Below, in pieces: positions 28,060-35,564 of a stretch of DNA of 35,564 nucleotides. Below the pieces are notes generated by a model, which worked only from the letters and a program-made list of their open reading frames with translations, was not told the origin of the DNA and ran no database searches. The stretch is from Clostridiales bacterium (GTDB lineage: Bacteria > Bacillota > Clostridia > Oscillospirales > Oscillospiraceae): the NCBI GenBank assembly GCA_014799565.1, contig JAAVHT010000015.1, positions 3,791 to 39,354 on the forward strand. The letters run 5' to 3'. Position numbers and translations under genes: made by a program. Numbering within the stretch: position 1 is the stretch's first letter; the number at the start of each line of letters is the position of its first letter.

Positions 28060-29082
28060 TTACAGCGCTTTCAATCGGCTGATTTCCCGGCGCACCTTGT
28101 CCACCGTCTCGCCGGTGCGGGTGTCCCACTGTTCGGCCAGCAGGGCCACCTCCTCCTCCAGCGCCGCGACGGCGCCGGGGATGTCGCCCTCCAGTTCGCA
28201 CACCTGGGCGATGGACTCCAGGCAGTCCACATATTTGGGCGGGGGCTGGAAGTCAAAGGCTCGGCGGTAGTTCTCCTTCGCTTTGCCGTGCTGCCCTGTG
28301 CGGATCATCACGTCCCCCATGCTGTACCACACCAGCCACTCGTCCGGCCAGTCCCGGCACATCTGCTCCCATACAGCCATGGCCCCATCCCGATCCCCGG
28401 CGGCCCAGGCAATGAGCCCCCGGTACAGCGGCGTGCGGAAGGTGCCGTCCACCGGCCCCATGCGCTCCAGCCAGGTGCGGGCCTCGTCCAGCCGCCCGTC
28501 GTCGATGAGCTGATCCAACAGCCACAGATAGCCGCCCCGGCAGTCCGGGTGTTTCTCTAAAAACACCTCGTACCAGCGGATCAGCTCCCGGTGGTTGGTG
28601 TAGCACCAGTCCGCCAGCTTCCCGCCCATGGCGTGAACCAGCTCGTCGTGGGCATCCTTGCTCATGGGCTCCCGGTTCAAGGATTCCTTGGCGTACTCCG
28701 CCGCCCGCACCCGGTGCTCCTCCGCCAGGTGATTTTCCATGTCGGCCAGCAGCTCATAGGGCCTGCCGTTGTCCGGCTCCCGCCGGGCCTTCTCCAGCAG
28801 GAACACCCGATCCCGCTCCACCGCCGCGGGGTCAAGCACCCGCTCGTCCCACAGCATATTCTGGATGCGCTCCATCCTGGTCTCGTCGGACAGGGCGAAC
28901 AGCGCGTCGATGGTCACGCCGAAATAGGTGGAGATGGCGGGCAGCAGCTGCACGTCGGGCAGGGCGGCCTCCCGCTCCCACTTGCTCACCGCTTGGGGGC
29001 TGACGTTCAGGTGCTGAGCCAGCGCCTCCTGAGTGACGCCCCGCTGGAGGCGCAGGGTCTTGATCTGATTTCCCAATTCCAT
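28060..29082 (-). CDS. XRE-family HTH regulator with C-terminal TPR-like region
   Basis: MELGNQIKTLRLQRGVTQEALAQHLNVSPQAVSKWEREAALPDVQLLPAISTYFGVTIDALF; helical repeats after. Start at 29082. Confidence 0.9.
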   Translation of the reverse strand: MELGNQIKTLRLQRGVTQEALAQHLNVSPQAVSKWEREAALPDVQLLPAISTYFGVTIDALFALSDETRMERIQNMLWDERVLDPAAVERDRVFLLEKARREPDNGRPYELLADMENHLAEEHRVRAAEYAKESLNREPMSKDAHDELVHAMGGKLADWCYTNHRELIRWYEVFLEKHPDCRGGYLWLLDQLIDDGRLDEARTWLERMGPVDGTFRTPLYRGLIAWAAGDRDGAMAVWEQMCRDWPDEWLVWYSMGDVMIRTGQHGKAKENYRRAFDFQPPPKYVDCLESIAQVCELEGDIPGAVAALEEEVALLAEQWDTRTGETVDKVRREISRLKAL

Positions 29083-29198
29083 AGTTGTATCCTCCCGGTC
29101 AAATGATCCACTCGAGTGTATGATTATCTTAACCGGCTTTGAGGCAAAAGGCAATGACCCGGTTTTCCAGCCGGGTCAACCTGCGGTTGAGCGGAGCG

Positions 29199-29525
29199 CT
29201 AAAACACCGCCTGCACCAGCACCATGTACAGGATGGTGCCCCCCACGATAGACAGCATATTGTTCTTCTTCCAGATGTGGAGGGCCACCACGGCGGCGCC
29301 CGCAATGAAGGTGGGGGCCCAATCGCCCGCTGCGGCAAAGCTCACATTGCGGTAGCAGTATACGATGAGCATGGCGATCACCGCCGGAGGCAGGAACCGG
29401 CCCAGATAGAGCACCACTTTCGGCGGCTCCCCGCCCCGGCCGAACAGCAGGAAGGGCAGAGCACGGGTGAGGAATGTCACAATTGCCATCACCGCCACCA
29501 GGGCGGCGATCTGCGCGGTAGTCAC
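29199..29525 (-). CDS. azlD: AzlD-family branched-chain amino acid transport protein
   Basis: 108-aa hydrophobic protein (FLTRALPFLLFGRGGEPPKVVLYLGRFLPPAVIAMLIVYCYR); 4-bp overlap with azlC. Confidence 0.92.
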   Translation of the reverse strand: MTTAQIAALVAVMAIVTFLTRALPFLLFGRGGEPPKVVLYLGRFLPPAVIAMLIVYCYRNVSFAAAGDWAPTFIAGAAVVALHIWKKNNMLSIVGGTILYMVLVQAVF

Positions 29526-30241
29526 TGTGACTCGCCCCCTTTCGGCAGCATCTCAGGCTTTTCCAGGCGGGGCCGCATCAGCAGCAAGCCCGCCACCAGG
29601 ATGACCAGAGCCGGAATGAGGAACCGTCCGCCCTCCGGCCCAAAGATCAGCAGGCAGGCCAGGGTGCCCGCCGCCCCCAGGAACACCGGGGCATGGCGCT
29701 CATTGGACTGCCATTGCTCCACGGCGATGACCAGGAACAGCGCTGTCATGGCGAAGTCGATGCCCTCCGTGTTGATGGTGATGAGCGCCCCCGCCACCGC
29801 GCCGATGACCGATCCCGCGATCCAGTACAGGTGATCCAGCACGGCAATGGAGAAGTAAAAGTCCTTCTCATCCACCCCCTCCGGCGCTCGAACCCCCGCC
29901 AGCAGGGCGTAGGTCTCGTCGGTGAGGGAGAAGATCATGTACAGCTTCCGCCAGCCCATGCCCTGGAACTTCTCCAGCATGGACAGTCCGTACACCAGGT
30001 GGCGGAAGTTGAGAACCAGGGTGAGGAAGGCCGCGTCCGCCAGGGGGGAGGCGTTGGCCAGCAGCTCCACCCCCAGGTACTGGCCGCTGCCGGCATAGAT
30101 AGTCAGCGACATGATGCCGGACCAGACGGTGTGGAAGCCCGCCGCCGACAGCATCCAGCCGAACACGATGCCGATGGACAGATAGCCCATCAGCACCGGC
30201 ACGGTGTGGGGAAAGGCGGCGGCCAGAGATTTTCGGTTCAT
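29522..30241 (-). CDS. azlC: AzlC family ABC/LIV-E permease
   Basis: AFPHTVPVLMGYLSIGIVFGWMLSAAGF, TLVLNFRHLVYGLSM, DETYALL. Confidence 0.94.
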   Translation of the reverse strand: MNRKSLAAAFPHTVPVLMGYLSIGIVFGWMLSAAGFHTVWSGIMSLTIYAGSGQYLGVELLANASPLADAAFLTLVLNFRHLVYGLSMLEKFQGMGWRKLYMIFSLTDETYALLAGVRAPEGVDEKDFYFSIAVLDHLYWIAGSVIGAVAGALITINTEGIDFAMTALFLVIAVEQWQSNERHAPVFLGAAGTLACLLIFGPEGGRFLIPALVILVAGLLLMRPRLEKPEMLPKGGESQ

Positions 30242-30345
30242 AGGGGGTCACTTCCTCGTGTAAACGCGTTAAAGCACTAAATAGACACTGTTATTATATC
30301 GTCAAGTTTCCCCTTTGGCAAGGGCAGGGTTTTACAGATTGTTCA

Positions 30346-30374
30346 TTGTATTCCAGGGAGGATTTGGGTATAAT
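30346..30374 (+). promoter_or_regulatory. promoter of the diacylglycerol kinase family gene
   Basis: TTGTAT-17 bp-TATAAT. Confidence 0.65.
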
Positions 30375-30442
30375 ACAGCCACGGACAATCCGCCTGGGAT
30401 CATTTGGAATCAGGGCGGAAGGAGCGATGGAGTGACAGACCG

Positions 30443-31351
30443 ATGAAAAAGCTTTTGTACATCTATAATCCTGCTGCCGGGAGGAAAACTGCCAAGGCCA
30501 ATCTGTCCGACGCGCTGGAGGTATTTGCCCGCCAGGGCTACGAGATCACCGTCCACCCCACCCAGAACCGGGGGGACGCCGCCGCCGCCGCACGGGAACA
30601 GGGGGCAAACTACGACCGGGTGGTGTGTTCCGGCGGGGACGGCACGCTGAACGAGACGGTTCGGGGCCTGCTGGCGCTGCCCCAGGAAAAGCGGCCTGTG
30701 CTGGGCTACATCCCGGCGGGCACCACCAATGATTTCTCCCGCACCCTGGAGCTTCCCAAAACGGTAGCCGATCTGGCGGAGGTGGCGGGGGAGGGCATCC
30801 CCCGGCTGGTTGATGTGGGGGAGGCTGAGGGCAGTCCCTTTACTTATGTAGCTGCCTTTGGGCTGTTTACCGATGTGTCCTATTCCACTCCCCAGGCGAA
30901 CAAAAATCTGCTGGGCCATTTTGCCTATGTGCTGGAGGGGATGGGGCGGCTGGCCAGCATTCCCAGCTATCACATGACCGTGAGCGCCAACGGCCGTGAG
31001 ATAGAGGGCGACTTTATCTACGGTATGGTGGGCAACACCGTGTCGGTGGGGGGGCTGGTAAACCTGCCCCGGGACAAGGTGCTGCTGGACGACGGGCGGT
31101 TTGAGGTCATTCTCATCCGCCAGCCCAAGACCGGCAAGGATTGGCAGTCCATCCTCACCGCCCTCACCAATCTGGAGGTGGCGGAGGACGGCGCGGTGGT
31201 GGGCTTTGAAGCGGGAGAGATCACGTTTACCTGCGACAAGCCCGTGGCTTGGACAGTGGACGGCGAGTTCGGCGGCGAGCAGGAGGTCACCCATGTGAAG
31301 TGTCTGCCCCAGGCGCTGACCATTGCCACAGGAAGCGCAAAGCCGTCGTGA
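30443..31351 (+). CDS. YegS/DgkB diacylglycerol kinase family lipid kinase
   Basis: LLYIYNPAAGRKTAK, VVCSGGDGTLNETVRGLL, GYIPAGTTNDFSRTL. Start at 30443. Confidence 0.93.
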   Translation: MKKLLYIYNPAAGRKTAKANLSDALEVFARQGYEITVHPTQNRGDAAAAAREQGANYDRVVCSGGDGTLNETVRGLLALPQEKRPVLGYIPAGTTNDFSRTLELPKTVADLAEVAGEGIPRLVDVGEAEGSPFTYVAAFGLFTDVSYSTPQANKNLLGHFAYVLEGMGRLASIPSYHMTVSANGREIEGDFIYGMVGNTVSVGGLVNLPRDKVLLDDGRFEVILIRQPKTGKDWQSILTALTNLEVAEDGAVVGFEAGEITFTCDKPVAWTVDGEFGGEQEVTHVKCLPQALTIATGSAKPS

Positions 31352-31473
31352 GCAGCGCGGATGGACTGGAGCGAGGGCGAGCGGAGGGCCGCACAGCGGC
31401 CCGCAGACCAGCCCGAGTCGGAGGGAAGCCGCGCGTCGCGAGCAGGCGTAGCGTGACAATAAGACTGTAACAA

Positions 31474-31508
31474 GCGGCCCGGCGGGAGTTCCCGCCGGGC
31501 CGCTTTTT
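31474..31508. terminator. terminator between the lipid kinase and the LTA-synthase-like gene
   Basis: AAGCGGCCCGGCGGGagttCCCGCCGGGCCGCTTTTT. Confidence 0.9.
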
Positions 31509-31511
31509 GCT

Positions 31512-33665
31512 TTATTCGCTGTCCGCAAACACGTATTTGTAGTAATCCTCCTGGATGATGAGCTTGGAGTAGTTCACCTTGGCGGCCACCAGGCGGTTGA
31601 CCCGCTTGACGTAGTCCTCCTCGTCCTCTAATTCGATGCCCTCGTTGGGGGTGAAGGTTTTGGTGGAGCACTCGTAGGTGCCTGCGGCGGTGATCCAGGC
31701 ATTGCCCTTGCCCTTGTTGGCGAACACCACCAGGGGCATACAGTTGGAGTATTGATCCGCCTCGTAGTTGGTGGCGAAGATATCCCGCCCGGAGTAGAGC
31801 CGGGAGTCATAGTCCAGCCCGAACAGGTTGCAGATGGTGGGCACGATGTCGATGGAGGAACAGGGGGTGTCCACGATAATGGGCTCCTCGACGCACCCCG
31901 ACCACATGAGCAGGGTGTTGCGGTAGCGGGAGGTGTCGCTCTCGGTATCCTCAAAGCCCCGCAGCTCGTTGTAGTAGTCCGCCCCGCCATTCTCCACCAT
32001 CAGGTAGGGGTAATGGTCGCCGGTCATGACGATGAGGGTGTCGTCGGCGATGCCCGCCGCCTCCAGCTTGTCCACCAAATACTCCAGCGCCAGATCCAGC
32101 TCCATGTTGCAGGCCAGATACGCCTGACTGGTCTCGGACAGGTCGGGGTACTTGGCCTCCACCGCCTCCCGGTGCTTCCGGGACATGGCGTTGCCGCCCC
32201 AGGAGTAATAGCCGTGGCCGCTGACGGTCATATAGTAGGCGTGGAAGGGGGTGCCGTCCTCCACATAAGCGTTGATATAGCTGTCCGCCGTGGCCTCCAT
32301 CATCTCCAGGTCGGAGTTGGGCCACACGTCATGGGGCAGCTCCAGGCCGTTGCCGATGCCGTGGTAGTCGTAGCCGAAATTGCCCAGGTACTCGTCCCGG
32401 TGATAGTAGGTGTAGGTGTGGTTGTGCCAGGCGGGGACGGCATAGCCCTCGGCGGCGAATAGCTTGGCCAGCGTGATGGGCATGGATCGGCTGGCACTGA
32501 CCAGGGGCGACGCGTCGCTGCCGCCGAGCCAATTGGGGATGACGCCGGTGGTGACGGCAAACTCACCGCCGGTGGTGGACAGGGTCCAGTCGGGCTGATA
32601 GAAGTTGTTGAACACGAAGCCCTCGTGGGTCAGCTTGTACAGGGTGGGGGTCAGGTCTTTGTCAATGGCATAGGGGGAGAAGCCCTCGGCGGTGAGGAGG
32701 ATGAGGTTTTTGCCCTCAAACATCCCGGTGTACTCATTCTTCTCGGAGGGGATGACGTTGGCAAAATACTGGTGCATACTCTGGATGGTCTCATTGGTCT
32801 CCGACTCCGCCAGGGCCTCGAAGTCGATGTCCAGCACGTTGGGCCCGGTGGGGATGGGGCGCTGGGATACCTCGCCCGATGGATCGGCGGAGGGATCCGC
32901 GCTCTCCTCCGGATCAGGTGTGGCGGTGGGGAGCGGGTCGTCCAAAAACGCGTCCAATGGGGCGGTGGGGATGCCCATAACGGCGTATTCCAGCTCCAGC
33001 CGCACCGAGGTCAGCAGGCCGAAGTGGGGGATGGCGGCGTTGGCGGTGAACTCATAGGTATAGTAGCTTTTCACCGGGCCCAGCGTGGACAGCAGATAGG
33101 CGGTGAGCTGGAACGCTACCAGCAGGGCTGCCAGAATGATACGGATGGGGGCCTCCTGCCCCTGATCGGGGATCACGCTCTGACGCAGCAGGATGAAGAC
33201 AACCAGCGGCACAAAGGACAGCAGGATGAAGGGAATCAGGCCCAGCACGACCTTGGCGACGGTAGAGCCAAAGTCTCCCGCCACGTCCCCCGCCATGCCG
33301 CCCATGAAGGACACGCCGTAGTAGATGCCGAAGGTGGCGCGGCACCCCCGCTCCACGCACAAGAGGATGGCGCCCAGACCGATCACCACGCCTCCGGCGA
33401 TCCGGGCGGCCTGCCGCCAGGGAAGCAGATCCAGCAGGAGAAAGATCACCAGCCCCGCCGCCGCGGAAAACAGCAGGACGCGCAGCAGCGCCAGGCCGAA
33501 GAAGGAGGTGTCCCGGTCGAACAGGCGCAGCAGCAGCTCGTGATAGAGGATAACCGCAGGGAAAAACAGACCGGACAGCAACGGGGGAGCCGTGTTGCGC
33601 CGTCCTGTGTGGCGGTAAGGGGTATATCCTCTATTTCGCTTGAAATAGTTCATACAAAAGGTCAC
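31512..33665 (-). CDS. LTA synthase family protein (membrane-anchored sulfatase-fold enzyme)
   Basis: N-terminal TM segments; NLILLTAEGFSPYAIDKDLTPTLYKLTHEGFVFNNFYQPDWTLSTTGGEFAVTTG (catalytic Thr region), MTGDHYPY. Alternative start 33653. Confidence 0.92.
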   Translation of the reverse strand: MTFCMNYFKRNRGYTPYRHTGRRNTAPPLLSGLFFPAVILYHELLLRLFDRDTSFFGLALLRVLLFSAAAGLVIFLLLDLLPWRQAARIAGGVVIGLGAILLCVERGCRATFGIYYGVSFMGGMAGDVAGDFGSTVAKVVLGLIPFILLSFVPLVVFILLRQSVIPDQGQEAPIRIILAALLVAFQLTAYLLSTLGPVKSYYTYEFTANAAIPHFGLLTSVRLELEYAVMGIPTAPLDAFLDDPLPTATPDPEESADPSADPSGEVSQRPIPTGPNVLDIDFEALAESETNETIQSMHQYFANVIPSEKNEYTGMFEGKNLILLTAEGFSPYAIDKDLTPTLYKLTHEGFVFNNFYQPDWTLSTTGGEFAVTTGVIPNWLGGSDASPLVSASRSMPITLAKLFAAEGYAVPAWHNHTYTYYHRDEYLGNFGYDYHGIGNGLELPHDVWPNSDLEMMEATADSYINAYVEDGTPFHAYYMTVSGHGYYSWGGNAMSRKHREAVEAKYPDLSETSQAYLACNMELDLALEYLVDKLEAAGIADDTLIVMTGDHYPYLMVENGGADYYNELRGFEDTESDTSRYRNTLLMWSGCVEEPIIVDTPCSSIDIVPTICNLFGLDYDSRLYSGRDIFATNYEADQYSNCMPLVVFANKGKGNAWITAAGTYECSTKTFTPNEGIELEDEEDYVKRVNRLVAAKVNYSKLIIQEDYYKYVFADSE

Positions 33666-33731
33666 TTCCTATGGTTTGCGGCGGAAAAAGGGAGAATTAC
33701 CGCTTTTTTGTGTCTGTCAATGTGTTTTCAT

Positions 33732-33760
33732 ATGATACCATAGGGGAAGAAGAATTGCAA
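33732..33760 (-). promoter_or_regulatory. promoter of the LTA-synthase-like gene
   Basis: Minus strand TTGCAA-17 bp-TATCAT. Confidence 0.55.
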
Positions 33761-33796
33761 CGCCTGAGGGGGAATTTAATAATCGGAACTTAAAAA

Positions 33797-33831
33797 GGAA
33801 GGGCGGCCATTCGGGGATGGCCGCCCTTTTT
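33797..33831 (-). terminator. terminator of the ABC permease gene
   Basis: Minus strand AAGGGCGGCCATccccgaATGGCCGCCCTTCCTTTTT. Confidence 0.85.
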
Positions 33832-33857
33832 GGCGCTATTGTCACGCTTTGCGCTTC

Positions 33858-35564
33858 TTATTCGCTCCTTAAAGCCTCCACCGGATCCTTCTTTGCCGCG
33901 CCGCGGGAGGGGATCAGTCCCGCGAACACGGTGAGCACCACGCTGATGGCCACCAGGATGGCTCCCGCCACCGGGGGCAGCACGGCGGTGAGGTCGTCCA
34001 GCCCCGTCAGGTCGTGGATAATGGCGTTGATGGGGAAGGTGGCCGCCACGCTGACCAGGATGCCCAGCAGACCCGCCGCAAGGCCCACGATCAGCGTCTC
34101 GGCGTTGAACACCCGGGACACGTCCCGCTTGGACGCGCCCACGGCCCGCAGGATGCCGATCTCCTTGGTGCGCTCCAGCACGGAGATGTTGGTGATGATG
34201 CCGATCATGATGGAGGACACCACCAGCGAGATGGACACGAAGGCGATGAGCAGGTAGCTGATGCCGCTGATAATGCCCGTAATGGAGCTCATCAGCAGGG
34301 CCACGTAGTCGGTGTAGGTGATCTCGTCGTCCTCGGAGACCCCCTCGTTATATTCCTTGATGAGGTCGGCAACCTCGTCCTTCTGGACGAAGGTGGTGGC
34401 ATAGATGCTGATGGAGGAGGGGGATTCCAGCCGGACATAGCCCAGCAGATCCAGGTTGTCCTCATAGGTGGAGTCAGACCGCGTGGGGGGCATATAGTTG
34501 TCGTAGAGATAGACGAACTGCTCTGTGGTGAAGGGGCTGGGGGAGGCCATGGAGGGATTCATGCTCATAGAGGGATCCATCCCGGCACCCATCCCGGCGG
34601 CCATGCTGGGATCCATCCCGGCGGGCAGGGCGGGGGTGGGATCCGCGCTCTCCTCCGGCTCGCCGTCGGCGTCCTGCTCCAGGGTCAGATCCATCATGGC
34701 GGCAAGCTGTTCGTTGGTCTGGGCTGACAGCCGCTGCTCTACCGCGGCGGCATACTGCTCCCGCACGCCCTGGGCGATGGCCTCCTCGATGCGGGCGAAC
34801 AGTTCGTCGTCGCTCATATCCGCGATGTAGGAGGCCACGGTGTCCCCGCTCACCCCCATCTCGGCGGCGTACTGCTCCACGATCATCTGCTCGATATATT
34901 CCCGGGTCATGCCCTCCATCTGCTGCTTTACGATCGCGTCCACATACTCCTGGGAGGGCTGGCCCATCACATCAATGTAGGCCGCCGCCTTTTCCTGAGT
35001 GGTAAGGCCGGACAGATGCTCGCTGATAAGCTCCGCCTTTTCCGCGTCGGTGGGTTCCACGTCATCGTCCTTGGGGAAGGGCAGGCCGGAAATCACATCG
35101 GTGTCCGGATCATCCAGCTGGGCTTTCAAAATATCGGTTTCGGCGGTGGCCTCGATGGCGTACCGGGTCAGGGCGCTGGTGTAGCCGATGCCGCCGGAAC
35201 TCATGCCGTGGCCTCCCTCCAGAGGCCGGGCGATGCCCGCCACCTTCAGGCGGATGCCGGTGTCGTCGCTGTTGTAGAGGAAGTCCATGCCCGTCCCGGT
35301 GGCGGACATATCGGTGTAAATGCCCTCCGCTGGGTCATACTGGTAGTATTCCGCTGGCAGGATGAGCTTGAAGCCCAGGGCGCACAGCTCCTCATAGCTC
35401 CAGCTCATCTCCGGGGCCTCCAGCGCCTCGCCTTTGGACATGGAGATCATGGCCTCCTCCATGTCGTCGTGGGCCATGAGCCCCAGGGCGTACAGCATCA
35501 GGTCGGAGATCTCGTTGTTGACATCCACAAACAAAATGACCTCGTCCTGGCTCTGGGGCCAATT
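33858..35564 (-). CDS. ABC transporter permease, FtsX/MacB family (N-terminus beyond window)
   Basis: C-terminal FtsX domain: ISYLLIAFVSISLVVSSIMIGIITNISVLERTKEIGILRAVGASKRDVSRVF...PSRGAAKKDPVEALRSE. Frame open to window end. Confidence 0.92.
   Translation of the reverse strand, partial: NWPQSQDEVILFVDVNNEISDLMLYALGLMAHDDMEEAMISMSKGEALEAPEMSWSYEELCALGFKLILPAEYYQYDPAEGIYTDMSATGTGMDFLYNSDDTGIRLKVAGIARPLEGGHGMSSGGIGYTSALTRYAIEATAETDILKAQLDDPDTDVISGLPFPKDDDVEPTDAEKAELISEHLSGLTTQEKAAAYIDVMGQPSQEYVDAIVKQQMEGMTREYIEQMIVEQYAAEMGVSGDTVASYIADMSDDELFARIEEAIAQGVREQYAAAVEQRLSAQTNEQLAAMMDLTLEQDADGEPEESADPTPALPAGMDPSMAAGMGAGMDPSMSMNPSMASPSPFTTEQFVYLYDNYMPPTRSDSTYEDNLDLLGYVRLESPSSISIYATTFVQKDEVADLIKEYNEGVSEDDEITYTDYVALLMSSITGIISGISYLLIAFVSISLVVSSIMIGIITNISVLERTKEIGILRAVGASKRDVSRVFNAETLIVGLAAGLLGILVSVAATFPINAIIHDLTGLDDLTAVLPPVAGAILVAISVVLTVFAGLIPSRGAAKKDPVEALRSE

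Overview
This 35.6-kb window looks like chromosomal core sequence from a high-GC, endospore-forming Clostridia member, most likely Oscillospiraceae-like. The taxonomic call is inferred from gene content and style. Recognisable blocks: glnS; a Nudix hydrolase and a HAD phosphatase; spoIIAA-spoIIAB-sigF; a T-box-controlled YcxB-like gene plus valS; tandem tiny membrane proteins; an Lrp / aminotransferase / ThrH-like / DUF1015 / DUF2441-like cluster; efp plus an acidic zinc-ribbon protein; a lipoprotein with a long structured leader; a polysaccharide deacetylase; an M24 peptidase; an endonuclease IV-like protein; yqeG; a small RRXRR/PLMP-like protein divergent from niaR; a PTS EIIC-like membrane protein behind a perfect 16-bp-arm palindrome; a compact str operon (L7Ae-like, rpsL, rpsG, fusA, tuf); a tandem-GNAT protein; an XRE/TPR regulator; azlCD; a diacylglycerol kinase family gene; an LTA-synthase-like sulfatase; and the C-terminal part of an FtsX/MacB permease. 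I found no CRISPR array, rRNA, tRNA, prophage or transposase. The best candidates for something under-described are (1) the niaR / palindrome / PTS_EIIC_2-like unit as a possible NAD-precursor transport system, (2) the stand-alone PLMP/RRXRR-like N-terminal domain sharing overlapping divergent -35 boxes with niaR, (3) the ThrH-DUF1015-DUF2441 operon, (4) the valine T-box leader that reaches valS through an uncharacterised membrane protein gene, and (5) an unclassified structured leader upstream of a lipoprotein. All calls were made by reading the sequence. No database search or folding was run.
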